Source of the DNA: Methylobacterium sp. 17Sr1-1
GTDB taxonomy: Bacteria; Pseudomonadota; Alphaproteobacteria; Rhizobiales; Beijerinckiaceae
Length of the DNA: 64,000 nucleotides
Direction of reading: 5' to 3'
Assembly: GCF_003173775.1 (NCBI RefSeq)
Contig: NZ_CP029552.1
Coordinates: forward strand, 4,777,001-4,841,000
In this document: one piece after another, positions 27,040-35,484 of the stretch
Layout: each line of letters begins with the position of its first letter
Numbering within the stretch: position 1 is the stretch's first letter
The notes under the pieces: generated by a model
Told to the model about the DNA's origin: nothing
The model's database searches: none
Seen by the model: the letters and a program-made list of their open reading frames with translations, nothing else
Program-made: the position numbers and the translations under genes

Positions 27040-27807
27040 TCACGCCGCCTGCCGCAGCCCCGGCAGGTTCAGCTCCGGCAAAGCCGCGACCGTCGGCCGG
27101 GCGAAGAGATAGCCCTGGAACAGAGTGATGCCGGCCTCGCGGAGCGCCGCGAGTTCCTCGGGCGTCTCGATCCCCTCGGCGATCACCGCGACGCCGAGGG
27201 CCCGGGCGATGCCGATCACCCCGGAGACGATCGCCTGCCGGGCCGGCGATCCGGCGATGCCGCGGATCAGCTCCATGTCGAGCTTGATCAGGTCGGGCTG
27301 GAAGCGCGCCAGCAGGCCGAGGCCCGCATAGCCGGCGCCGAAATCGTCCAGCGCCGTGAGGAAGCCGCGCTGACGGTAATCCGTGACGATGCGCTGGACG
27401 TGCGCGACGTCGGTCATGCGCTCGTTCTCGGTGAACTCGAACATGATCCGCTGATGCGCGAATCCGATCCGCCGCGCCGCCTCCAGGGTCGCCCGGATGC
27501 AGGCCGCCGGCTCGTAGACGGCGTTCGGCAGGAAGTTGATCGACAGCCGCAGGTCGCCGGCCGGAAACAGCCCGCCGGCGAGTTCGATCGCCTTGGTGCG
27601 GCAGGCCTGGTCGAAGCGGTAGCGGTTGCCGTCGTCGACTTGGCCGAGGATGTGGCCCGCACCCTGCCCCTCGGTGCCGCGCACCAGGGCCTCGTAGCCC
27701 CAGACGGCGCCCCGCTCGAGGTCGACGATCGGGTGGAACGCCATCGTGAAGGCGAAGGGCAGCGGCTCGCCGCTCCTGCACTGCCCGCACCCGCTGCTCT
27801 TGGTCAT
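27040..27807 (-). CDS. EAL-domain cyclic-di-GMP phosphodiesterase
   Basis: 255 residues, essentially a stand-alone EAL domain. Metal- and substrate-binding residues appear intact: Glu in YEALVRG, Asn in INFLPNA, Glu in FEFTENE, Asp-Asp in ALDDFGAGYAGL, Lys in IKLDM, Glu in AEGIET and Gln in LFQGYLFARP. It should hydrolyse c-di-GMP to pGpG. The first 15 residues contain SSGCGQC, a CxxC that could bind metal or sense redox state; this is speculative. It is convergent with ftsX and has its own promoter region of about 100 bp. Confidence 0.9.
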   Translation of the reverse strand: MTKSSGCGQCRSGEPLPFAFTMAFHPIVDLERGAVWGYEALVRGTEGQGAGHILGQVDDGNRYRFDQACRTKAIELAGGLFPAGDLRLSINFLPNAVYEPAACIRATLEAARRIGFAHQRIMFEFTENERMTDVAHVQRIVTDYRQRGFLTALDDFGAGYAGLGLLARFQPDLIKLDMELIRGIAGSPARQAIVSGVIGIARALGVAVIAEGIETPEELAALREAGITLFQGYLFARPTVAALPELNLPGLRQAA

Positions 27808-27910
27808 GGTACCAGTCCGGCTTCGTCGGACGATACCCTCCCACCGTTATCTTCACGCAAGATGAAACCGGCGCTCCGGACGTGCGAAAAAGCTCATATT
27901 CCTATCGTCA

Positions 27911-28543
27911 TCATTCCCGCGCCTGCGGCACGGCGTTGACCCACAGCACCACGGCGATCCGGTCGGGGGACGGGTTGCGGTAGCGGTGCGGGCGCCGGCT
28001 GGCGAAGCGGAAGCTGTCGCCGGGCCCGAGCTCCGCCGTCGTCTCCTCCACCGTGAGGACGAGGGCGCCCTCCATCACCAGCCCGGCCTCCTCGCCGTCA
28101 TGGACCAGGGCCTCGTCGCCGGTTCCGGCCGCCGGCGCGAGCTGCATCAGGAACAGGCTCAAACGCCCGTCGCCCTGCGTCAGCAGCTGCTTTGTGATGC
28201 CGGCGCGCCAGAGCGTGAGCGCCGCCCGCTCGCCGGCCCGGGTGACGATCCCGTCGGCCGCGGCGCCGTCGGGCCCGCCGAACAGGGCACCGATCCCGAC
28301 CCCGAGGAGGTCGGCGACCTGCGTCAGCGCCCGCAAGGACGGCGAGGACAGGCCGCGCTCGACCTGGCTGAGATAGCCGATCGACAGCCCGGTCGACACC
28401 GCCACCGCCTTCAGCGACAGTCCGCGCGCCTGCCGCAAGGCGCGCAGCCGCTGCCCGACCGCGAGATCGGCCGCCACTGGTCCGCCGGCTTGCCCGCTCC
28501 CCTGCTCGTTTGGTGGTCGATCTGCCGCCTGTTTCATGCGCAT
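27911..28543 (-). CDS. XRE-family regulator with C-terminal cupin, PuuR-like
   Basis: 210 residues. An N-terminal helix-turn-helix (about 30-85; LSLKAVAVSTGLSIGYLSQVE, then RGLSSPSLRALTQVADLL) joins a C-terminal cupin (about 130-205) with HDGEEAGLVMEGALVLTV and FRFASRRPHRYRN. This architecture is that of PuuR and related repressors of polyamine or amino-acid catabolism. It is divergent from an amino-acid/amine importer and an FAD oxidase. A perfect 16-bp palindrome overlaps its own start codon, suggesting autorepression. Confidence 0.9.
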   Translation of the reverse strand: MRMKQAADRPPNEQGSGQAGGPVAADLAVGQRLRALRQARGLSLKAVAVSTGLSIGYLSQVERGLSSPSLRALTQVADLLGVGIGALFGGPDGAAADGIVTRAGERAALTLWRAGITKQLLTQGDGRLSLFLMQLAPAAGTGDEALVHDGEEAGLVMEGALVLTVEETTAELGPGDSFRFASRRPHRYRNPSPDRIAVVLWVNAVPQARE

Positions 28544-28547
28544 GAAA
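28532..28547. promoter_or_regulatory. Operator palindrome 1 of the PuuR-like regulator
   Basis: TTTCATGCGCATGAAA is a perfect 16-bp palindrome spanning the regulator start codon. Its core TTCAT-N4-ATGAA recurs 50 bp away. Confidence 0.7.
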
Positions 28548-28582
28548 TTCGATTGCGAGGGGCAGCGAAATATGGCCTGATG

Positions 28583-28596
28583 TTCATGTCAATGAA
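28583..28596. promoter_or_regulatory. Operator palindrome 2 of the PuuR-like regulator
   Basis: TTCATGTCAATGAA repeats the TTCAT-N4-ATGAA core of the first site, with centres exactly 50 bp apart (about five helical turns). It lies 54 bases before the importer start codon, in the promoter zone. Both sites are followed by ATTCGA. Confidence 0.68.
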
Positions 28597-28649
28597 ATTC
28601 GAGCGGTGAACCGCCGAAGAGCCGCACGAAGCCGGCAGGGGAGAAGAGG

Positions 28650-29429
28650 ATGAGGCGTCTGATGCGGGCCGCAGGGGCGGCCCTGGTTCTGCTCGCAGGG
28701 AGCGCCCTCGCCCGTCCCGCCCTGGCGCAGGAGACGGTGCGGGTCGGCTCGACGCCGACGGGCGTCCCCTTCACCTTCCTCGACACCAAGACCAACACCA
28801 TCCAGGGCGTGATGGTGGACGTGATCACCGCCATCGGCAAGCAGGCCGGCTTCTCGGTGCAGATCGAGCCGTTCCAGTTCTCGACCCTGATCGCGGCGCT
28901 CACCGCCAAGAAGATCGACGCGATCTCGGCCGCGATGTTCATCACGCCGCCGCGCCAGGAGGTGATCGCGTTCTCCGGTCCGGTCTACGCCTACGGCGAG
29001 GGCATGGTGGTGCCGAAGGCCGACACCAAGGCCTACACGGCTTTCGCCGACCTCAAGGGCGAGACGGTGGGCGCGCAGGTGGGCACCGCCTTCGTCGACG
29101 CGCTCAAGAAGTCGGGCCAGTTCGCCGACGTGAAAGTCTACGACACGTTCCCGGACATGCTGCGCGACGTCAATGCCGGCCGGGTCAAGGCGATCTTCGC
29201 CGATTCGCCGATCATCGCCTACAACCTCAAGAGCGGCAACTTCCCCAACGCCCACCTCGTCGCCTCGTACAAGCCGGTGGTCGTCGGCTCGGTCGGCATC
29301 GGCGTGCGCAAGGACGACACCGCGCTGCTGGCGAAGATCAACGCGGGGCTCGCCAAGATCAAGGAGAACGGGGAACTCGCCAGGATCCTGGAGAAGTGGG
29401 GCCTGCAGCCCTCCGTGAACCCGTCCTGA
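28650..29429 (+). CDS. ABC transporter substrate-binding protein, amino-acid/amine type (SBP family 3)
   Basis: 259 residues with a clear signal peptide (residues 1-26, cut near ALAQE) and a family 3 solute-binding fold: VRVGSTPTGVPFTFLDT, DVITAIGKQAGFSVQI, RQEVIAFSGPVYAYGEGMVV and a C-terminal KINAGLAKIKENGELARILEKW. It captures a small polar amino acid, opine or amine in the periplasm. It opens a four-gene plus-strand operon with a permease, an ATPase and an FAD oxidoreductase. Confidence 0.92.
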   Translation: MRRLMRAAGAALVLLAGSALARPALAQETVRVGSTPTGVPFTFLDTKTNTIQGVMVDVITAIGKQAGFSVQIEPFQFSTLIAALTAKKIDAISAAMFITPPRQEVIAFSGPVYAYGEGMVVPKADTKAYTAFADLKGETVGAQVGTAFVDALKKSGQFADVKVYDTFPDMLRDVNAGRVKAIFADSPIIAYNLKSGNFPNAHLVASYKPVVVGSVGIGVRKDDTALLAKINAGLAKIKENGELARILEKWGLQPSVNPS

Positions 29430-29446
29430 GCGGATCGCCCCGTTCC

Positions 29447-30100
29447 ATGGACAGCTTCCTGTCTGACGCCCGCGAGTTCGTGCCGATCCTGCTCCAGGGC
29501 GTGTGGCTGACGATCCTGATCACGGTCGGCTCGCTCGTGGTCTCGACCGCGCTCGGCCTCGTCTGGGCGATGATGCGGGTCTCAGGGATACGCGCCCTGT
29601 CGTTCTTCGCCGCGACCTTCATCAACGTGATCCGGGGCATCCCGATCATCGTGCAGCTGTTCTACATCTACTTCGTGCTGCCGGATTTCGGGCTGTCGCT
29701 CTCGGCGGTGCAGGCGGGCGTGCTGGGCTTAGGGCTCGCCTACTCGGCCTACCAGGCCGAGAATTTCCGCGCCGCCATCGAGGCGATCGACAAGGGTCAG
29801 GTCGAGGCGGCGCAGACCATCGGCATGGGCTGGGGGCTGACCATGCGGCGGGTGCTGCTGCCGCAGGCCTTCCGCACCGCGCTGCCGCCCTTCGGCAACG
29901 TGATGATCATGATGCTGAAGGATTCCTCGCAGGCCTCGACCATCACGGTCGCGGAACTGGCGCTCCAGGGCAAGCTCATCGCCTCGGCGACCTTCAAGAA
30001 CACCAGCGTGTTCACCCTCGTCGCACTGATGTACCTGACCTTGAGCCTGCCGCTGATCCTGATCGTGCGCCACTTCGAGAAGCAGGCCGGTCGGCGATGA
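29447..30100 (+). CDS. ABC transporter permease, amino-acid type (HisM/GlnP family)
   Basis: 217-residue inner-membrane permease with three to five helices. It carries the His/Glu/Gln/Arg/opine family N-terminal signature ([19 protein letters not shown]), [19 protein letters not shown], and the cytoplasmic loop [22 protein letters not shown] that couples to the ATPase. The start is set at the ATG at 29447, 17 bp after the binding-protein gene. Its stop overlaps the ATPase start (ATGA). Only one permease is encoded, so it probably works as a homodimer. Confidence 0.92.
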   Translation: MDSFLSDAREFVPILLQGVWLTILITVGSLVVSTALGLVWAMMRVSGIRALSFFAATFINVIRGIPIIVQLFYIYFVLPDFGLSLSAVQAGVLGLGLAYSAYQAENFRAAIEAIDKGQVEAAQTIGMGWGLTMRRVLLPQAFRTALPPFGNVMIMMLKDSSQASTITVAELALQGKLIASATFKNTSVFTLVALMYLTLSLPLILIVRHFEKQAGRR

Positions 30101-30828
30101 TCGTGCTCGACGACGTCCGCAAGTCCTTCGGGGCGCTGCAGGTCCTGAAGGGCATCACCGCCAGTGTCTCGAAGGGCGAGGTGGTCTGCGTGATCGGGCC
30201 GTCGGGCTCGGGCAAGTCGACGGTGCTGCGCTGCATCAACGGCCTCGAATCCTACGATTCCGGGACGATCACCGTGAACGGCCGCCAGGTCGACCGCAGC
30301 CACCGCTCGATCCGCGGCGTGCGGGTCCAGGTCTCGATGGTCTTTCAGCGCTTCAACCTGTTCCCCCACCGCACGGCGCTCGAGAACGTCGTCGAGGGGC
30401 CGATCTACGTGAAGGGCGAGGACCGCCAGGAGGCGACCGAGCGCGGCCGGGCGCTGCTCGCCCGGGTCGGGTTGTCGGGCAAGGAGGAGGCCCACCCGCA
30501 AAAACTCTCGGGCGGCCAGCAGCAGCGGGTCGCCATCGCCCGGGCGCTCGCCATGCGGCCCGACGCGATCCTGTTCGACGAGCCGACCTCGGCCCTCGAC
30601 CCGGAGCTCGTCGGCGAGGTTCTGGGCGTCATGCGCGGGCTCGCCGAAGAGGGGATGACCATGGTGGTCGTCACCCACGAGATGAGCTTCGCCCGTGAGG
30701 TCGCCGACCGGGTGCTCTTCCTCGACGGCGGCGTGATCGTCGAGGAGGGCCCGGCCCGCGAGGTGCTCGGCCGCCCGCAGCAGCCCCGCACCCAGGACTT
30801 TTTGAGGCGGGTGCTGAACCCGCTGTGA
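30097..30828 (+). CDS. ABC transporter ATP-binding protein, amino-acid type (GlnQ/HisP family)
   Basis: 243 residues. Walker [19 protein letters not shown], the family-typical [20 protein letters not shown], the signature [16 protein letters not shown], Walker [20 protein letters not shown] and the switch histidine in [16 protein letters not shown] are all intact. It energises uptake through the adjacent permease. Its first codons overlap the permease stop, implying coupled translation. An FAD oxidoreductase gene follows after 10 bp. Confidence 0.95.
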   Translation: MIVLDDVRKSFGALQVLKGITASVSKGEVVCVIGPSGSGKSTVLRCINGLESYDSGTITVNGRQVDRSHRSIRGVRVQVSMVFQRFNLFPHRTALENVVEGPIYVKGEDRQEATERGRALLARVGLSGKEEAHPQKLSGGQQQRVAIARALAMRPDAILFDEPTSALDPELVGEVLGVMRGLAEEGMTMVVVTHEMSFAREVADRVLFLDGGVIVEEGPAREVLGRPQQPRTQDFLRRVLNPL

Positions 30829-30838
30829 CGAGTGTCCC

Positions 30839-32125
30839 ATGACAGAACCCTTCCCCCTCGGGCCCGCCCTCTGGGCCACCACCGCCGCGCCCCCGCCCGC
30901 GACGACCCCGCTCGCCGAATCCGGCCGGGCCGACGTGGTGGTGATCGGCGGCGGCTTCTGTGGCCTGTCGACGGCACTCCACCTCGCGGAAGCCGGCCTC
31001 AAGCCCGTGGTGCTGGAGGCGCGCGAGATCGGCTTCGGCGGCTCGGGCCGCAACGGCGGCCAGGTGATCCCGGGTCTCAAGCACGATCCCGACGAGCTGG
31101 TGCAGCTGTTCGGGCCTGAGCGCGGCGAGCGCCTCGCCGCCTTCGGGGCCGGCACCGCCGACGCGGTGTTCGACCTCATCGCGAAGCACCGGATGGAGGT
31201 GCCCCACACCCGCACCGGCTGGATCCAGGGCGCGCATACCGACGAGGGGCTGGTCCAGGCCGAGCGCCGGGCCGAGCAATGGGCGCGGCGCGGCGCCCCG
31301 GCGCGCCTCCTCGACAAGGCCGAGACCGACCGGCTGATCGGCTCGGAGCGCTACCGCGGCGGCTGGCTCGACGGGCGCGGCGGCGCGGTGCAGCCGCTCT
31401 CCTACGCCCGCGGCCTCGCCCGCGCCGCGCTGGCGGCCGGCGCCCGGATCCACACCGACACCCCCGTCACCGGGCTGTCGCGGCAGGGCGCGACCTGGAC
31501 GGTGCGGACGAAGGCCGGCCCGAGCCTGACCACGGAGCGGGTGGTGCTCTGCACCAACGGCTATTCGGGCGACCTGTGGCCGTCCTTACGCCAGACGATC
31601 ATCGCGGCGAACTCGTTCCAGGTCGCGACCACCCCGCTCTCCGACAACCTGCGCCGCAGCGTGCTGCCGGAGGGCCAGGTCTCCTCCGACACCCGCAAGC
31701 TCCTGCTCTATTTCCGCCTCGACCATACCGGCCGGCTGCTGCTCGGCGGGCGCGGGCCGTTCCGCGAGCCGCGGGGCCAGGGCGACTGGGCGCATCTGGA
31801 GCGGATCGTCCCGAAGCTGTTTCCGCAACTCGCCGGGATCGGCTTCGACCACCGCTGGTGCGGCCGGGTCGCGGTCACCCGGGACTACCTGCCCCACCTG
31901 CACACGCCTGAGCCCGGCCTCCTCATCGATATCGGCTGCCAGGGCCGGGGCGTCGGCCTCCAGACCCGCATGGGCCAGGCGATCGCCGCCTATCTCGCCC
32001 GGGGCGACGCCGACGCGCTTCCCCTCGCTCCCACGCCGATCACGCCGCTGCCGCTGCACCGCCTGCACCGGCTCTACGCTTCGGCGGTGGTCGCCTGGTA
32101 CCGGTTCCGCGACGGCGGATTGTAG
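30839..32125 (+). CDS. FAD-dependent oxidoreductase, PuuB/OrdL-like
   Basis: 428 residues of the DAO superfamily. The FAD motif VVVIGGGFCGLSTALHLAEAG is followed by GFGGSGRNGGQVIPGLKHDP, characteristic of gamma-glutamylputrescine oxidase (PuuB/OrdL) relatives, and RVVLCTNGYSGDLWP. The C-terminal GRVAVTRDYLPHLHTPEPG and DIGCQGRGVGLQT complete the FAD cradle. It oxidises an amine or amino acid at the cytoplasmic side. The importer and PuuR-like regulator in the same locus suggest catabolism of an imported amine or opine; the precise substrate is unproven. Confidence 0.88.
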   Translation: MTEPFPLGPALWATTAAPPPATTPLAESGRADVVVIGGGFCGLSTALHLAEAGLKPVVLEAREIGFGGSGRNGGQVIPGLKHDPDELVQLFGPERGERLAAFGAGTADAVFDLIAKHRMEVPHTRTGWIQGAHTDEGLVQAERRAEQWARRGAPARLLDKAETDRLIGSERYRGGWLDGRGGAVQPLSYARGLARAALAAGARIHTDTPVTGLSRQGATWTVRTKAGPSLTTERVVLCTNGYSGDLWPSLRQTIIAANSFQVATTPLSDNLRRSVLPEGQVSSDTRKLLLYFRLDHTGRLLLGGRGPFREPRGQGDWAHLERIVPKLFPQLAGIGFDHRWCGRVAVTRDYLPHLHTPEPGLLIDIGCQGRGVGLQTRMGQAIAAYLARGDADALPLAPTPITPLPLHRLHRLYASAVVAWYRFRDGGL

Positions 32126-32591
32126 CGGCGGCCCATCGGAACAGCACGTCGGGGCGGCAAAGTGGGGCGGCAAGCCGGCGCGGGAAGTCGAGAGCCGTTG
32201 CGGCGCGATGCCGAACGCCTCGTGGGCCGCATCGACGTCCCGCACCGCGGTTGCGGTTGGACCGGAACGCAGCGGAAGCGATGTCCCGGCGCTGGAATAT
32301 TGTCCGGTATTCAGGGGAATGATGTCCGCCGTCGCCCGACGGCACGTAAGGTCGCCGCATCGGGGCTGCCGCGTTGTAATCCCTTGTACGGGGACGCGCG
32401 TCGCATCCCGCTCGCCGCCGTCCGGGTGCGTTCGAAGTGAAACGATTCCCACACCCTTGAAATCGAAGTCGGGCCCTATACTCGACCTCTCTCTCGGCGA
32501 AGTCCGTTTTCGGCCCGCGGCTTCATCGCTCCTTAAGCCCCCGGGCGCATACACGTCGCCTCTACGCGTTCGCTTCGACCAGACGAGAGCT
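32126..32591. other. 466-bp gap before the GGDEF-EAL gene
   Basis: No convincing gene is seen. The DNA is GC-rich with mixed short repeats and one promoter-like element near 32456. The long leader may carry regulatory sequence for the downstream c-di-GMP gene. Confidence 0.5.
32456..32480 (+). promoter_or_regulatory. Possible heat-shock (RpoH)-type promoter
   Basis: CTTGAAA and CCCTATA are separated by 11 bases and resemble RpoH -35 and -10 elements, though the spacing is at the short end. It points toward the GGDEF-EAL gene that starts about 110 bp downstream. Confidence 0.3.
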
Positions 32592-35330
32592 GTGGACCCG
32601 ACGATCCCGATCTTGCGGCCCACCGGGGCCCCGCGCCGCCGCTCCTTCCGGATGGTGGCGGCCTCCGCCGGCCTGCTGGCGGCGCTGATCGCCGCCGCGG
32701 CGGGGCTGCTGGTCCGCAACCTGCACGAGCACGCGGTCGCGGAGACCGAGCGCAGCCTCGTCGGCCTCTCCACGATCCTCGCCGACCAGGCCGACCGGGC
32801 GCTGCAATCGATCGAGCTGGTCCAGGAGACGGTGATCGCCGAGGCCCGGACCGCGCAGGTGGCGAGCGAGGAGGCCTACGCCGCCTTCGCGGGCCGCGAG
32901 GCGCTGCACGAGGCTCTCAAGACCCGCATCGCCGCCCTGCCGCAGGTGAACGCCGTCACGGTGATCGACCGCCGCGGCAACCTCCTGAACTTCAGCCGCT
33001 ACTGGCCCATCCCGAAGGTCAACATCGCCGACCGGGACTACTTCAAGGCCCTGGCGGCCGATCCCGCCCTCGACCGCTTCATCAGCCGGCCGCTGCTGAA
33101 CCGCGGCGACGGGGTGTGGACGATCTACATCGCCCGCAAGGTCCGCGCCCCGGACGGGGCCTTCCTCGGCCTGGTGCTCGGCGCGGTCGAGCTCGGCTAT
33201 TTCGAGCGGCTCTACCGGACGATCGCCCCGACGCCGAACGACGTGATCGCGGTGTTCCGCGACGACGGGACGCTCCTGGTGCGCCATCCCCAGCACGACG
33301 GCAGCGTCGGGCAGGTCTTCGCGAAGGTCGGGGCATCCGGCGTCGCGCTCAAGAAACTGGCCAGCGGCGTGATCCGCACCACCAGCCCGATCGACGGGCG
33401 CGACCGCATCATCGCCAGCCGGACGCTGGTGCGCTACCCGATGCTCCTGAGCGTCAGCCGCACGGCGGAGGCGAGCCTCGCCGGGTGGCGCCGGCAGGCC
33501 TGGCTCGTCGGCGCGGCCGCGCTGCTGCTCGATCTCGGCCTGGGCGGGCTGGTGCTCCTCGCCTTCCGCCAGGCGCGGGCGCAGGCGCAGCTGGTGCAGG
33601 CCGAGGCCGCCCGCGCCGCCGCCGAGATGCGCGCGCAGGCCGAGCGGGAGCTCAGCACCCAGCACGCCCAGTTCGGCATCGCCCTCGACCACATGACCCA
33701 GGGCCTGTGCCTGTTCGACCGCGACGACCGGCTGATCGTGATGAACGCGCGCTACGCCCAGATGCACGCCGTGCCGGAGGCCTTGCGCCGGCCGGGCGTG
33801 CCGCTCTCCGCGTTGCTCGGACATCTCGGTGCGGCCGGGCGGCTGGCAATCCCGCTGGTCGAATCCTGTGCCCGCATCGCCTCGGGGGGCACGCCGGCGA
33901 GCTTCACCTGGGACCTCGCCGACGGGCGGGCCATCGCGGTCGTGCACGTGCCGATCCCGGGCGGCGGCTGGATCTGTACCCACGAGGACGTGACGGAGCG
34001 CCGCCGCAACGAGGCCCGCATCGCCCACCTCGCCGGCCACGACGCCCTGACCGGGCTGCCGAACCGTGCCCAGATGCAGGAACGCCTCGACGCGGCGCTG
34101 GCGGCGCGAACCGGCGACCAGGCGGTGAGCGTGCTCTGCCTCGACCTCGACGGCTTCAAGGAGGTCAACGACACCCACGGCCACCCGGTCGGCGACGAGC
34201 TCCTGCGTCTCGTGGCGCAGCGGCTCCAGGAGGCGGTCGGCGCCACGGCGCTCGTCGGGCGCCTGGGCGGCGACGAGTTCGCGGTGATCCGCTGCGCGCC
34301 CTCGCACCCGGCCGGCGTGGCGGCGCTCGCCGAGCGGATCGTGCAGCTGCTGCGCCGACCCTTCGAGGTCCAGGGCCACGAGGTCGGCATCGGCACCTCG
34401 ATCGGCCTCGCGATGACGGACGAGCCCGGCCTCACCACCGCCGAGCTCCTGCGCCGGGCCGACGTCGCCCTCTACCAGGCGAAGGCCTCCGGGCGGAACG
34501 GCTGGCGCTCCTTCGACCCGGCGATGGATGCCGACCTGCAGCGCCGCCGCCAGCTCGGCACGGACCTGCGCGTCGCCCTCGCCGAGGGGCAGCTCGACCT
34601 CCACTACCAGCCGATCGTCGCCGCCGAGGGGTCGGCCCTGCGCGCCCGCGAGGCGCTCCTGCGCTGGCGCCACCCGCGCGAGGGGTTCGTCAGCCCGGGC
34701 GAGTTCATCCCGATCGCCGAGGCGACCGGGCAGATCCGCCGCCTCGGCGCCTGGGCGCTCGCCCAGGCCTGCGCCGACGCCGCGTCCTGGCCGGCGGAGG
34801 TCAAGGTGGCGGTGAACCTCTCCCCGGCGCAGTTCGTCGGCGACGGCCTCGTCGAGGAGGTGACCGCCGCGCTCAAGGCTACCGGCCTGCCGCCGGGGCG
34901 GCTCGAGCTCGAGATCACCGAATCGGTGCTGCTGCAGGACGACGAGGCCACGCTCGCCATCCTGCACCGCCTGCGGGCGCTCGGGGTCGGCACGGCGATG
35001 GACGATTTCGGCACCGGCTATTCCAGCCTGAGCTATCTGCGCCGCTTCCCCTTCGACAAGATCAAGATCGACCGCTGCTTCGTGCAGGGCCTCGGGCAGG
35101 AGGCGGGCGAGGAGACCGGCAGCGTCGAGATCGTCCGCGCCACCGTCGGCCTCGGCAAGGCCCTCGGCATGATCGTGCTGGCCGAGGGCGTCGAGACCGA
35201 GGCGCAGGCGGCGATCCTGCGCGAGGCGGGTTGCGACGAGTTGCAGGGCTACCTGTTCGGCCGGCCCTGCCCCGTGGGGGCGCTGCCGGGGGCAGGGGCG
35301 GCCGGCGGCGGGGTGTCGGCGGCGGCGTGA
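32592..35330 (+). CDS. CACHE-PAS-GGDEF-EAL cyclic-di-GMP enzyme
   Basis: 912 residues from a GTG at 32592. Two helices (about 20-40 and 298-320) bracket a periplasmic double-CACHE-like sensor (AVTVIDRRGNLLNFSRYWPI; DRDYFKALAADPA). A PAS-like domain (about 355-470, FGIALDHMTQGLCLFDRDDR) precedes GGDEF (about 480-640) with the active motif RLGGDEFAV. No RxxD inhibitory site is visible before it. The EAL domain (about 655-900) keeps its catalytic residues (REALLRW, NLSPAQF, EITESVL, DDFGTGYSSL, IKID, AEGVET, LQGYLFGRP). It may therefore both make and break c-di-GMP. The start codon is the least certain part. Confidence 0.9.
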   Translation: MDPTIPILRPTGAPRRRSFRMVAASAGLLAALIAAAAGLLVRNLHEHAVAETERSLVGLSTILADQADRALQSIELVQETVIAEARTAQVASEEAYAAFAGREALHEALKTRIAALPQVNAVTVIDRRGNLLNFSRYWPIPKVNIADRDYFKALAADPALDRFISRPLLNRGDGVWTIYIARKVRAPDGAFLGLVLGAVELGYFERLYRTIAPTPNDVIAVFRDDGTLLVRHPQHDGSVGQVFAKVGASGVALKKLASGVIRTTSPIDGRDRIIASRTLVRYPMLLSVSRTAEASLAGWRRQAWLVGAAALLLDLGLGGLVLLAFRQARAQAQLVQAEAARAAAEMRAQAERELSTQHAQFGIALDHMTQGLCLFDRDDRLIVMNARYAQMHAVPEALRRPGVPLSALLGHLGAAGRLAIPLVESCARIASGGTPASFTWDLADGRAIAVVHVPIPGGGWICTHEDVTERRRNEARIAHLAGHDALTGLPNRAQMQERLDAALAARTGDQAVSVLCLDLDGFKEVNDTHGHPVGDELLRLVAQRLQEAVGATALVGRLGGDEFAVIRCAPSHPAGVAALAERIVQLLRRPFEVQGHEVGIGTSIGLAMTDEPGLTTAELLRRADVALYQAKASGRNGWRSFDPAMDADLQRRRQLGTDLRVALAEGQLDLHYQPIVAAEGSALRAREALLRWRHPREGFVSPGEFIPIAEATGQIRRLGAWALAQACADAASWPAEVKVAVNLSPAQFVGDGLVEEVTAALKATGLPPGRLELEITESVLLQDDEATLAILHRLRALGVGTAMDDFGTGYSSLSYLRRFPFDKIKIDRCFVQGLGQEAGEETGSVEIVRATVGLGKALGMIVLAEGVETEAQAAILREAGCDELQGYLFGRPCPVGALPGAGAAGGGVSAAA

Positions 35331-35398
35331 ACCGACCCGCTCGTGACCCGACCCGTTCGGCGTCTCCCGCCGGCAGCTTTGAGAACCTCCGCTGCGCG

Positions 35399-35445
35399 GC
35401 CCCGGGATGACCCTGTGAGGCGGGACCGCGAGCGGGAGACCATGA
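35399..35445. repeat. Half copy of palindromic repeat family A
   Basis: GGCCCCGGGATGACCCTGTG and the following GCGGGAC..GCGAGCG match the right half and tail of the copy at 6839-6885; the left half is missing. It lies between the convergent GGDEF-EAL and amidase genes. Confidence 0.65.
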
Positions 35446-35484
35446 TTCGCAGGCAATTCGCCTTCTGCGTTGGTCGCGCTTCTT

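Noticed and set aside
32562..35456. A very long open frame on the minus strand (about 960 codons) opposite the GGDEF-EAL gene
   Set aside because: High GC content leaves the antisense strand open. The plus-strand product has complete CACHE, GGDEF and EAL motifs, while the antisense product is repetitive Ala/Gly/Arg/Glu with no domain.
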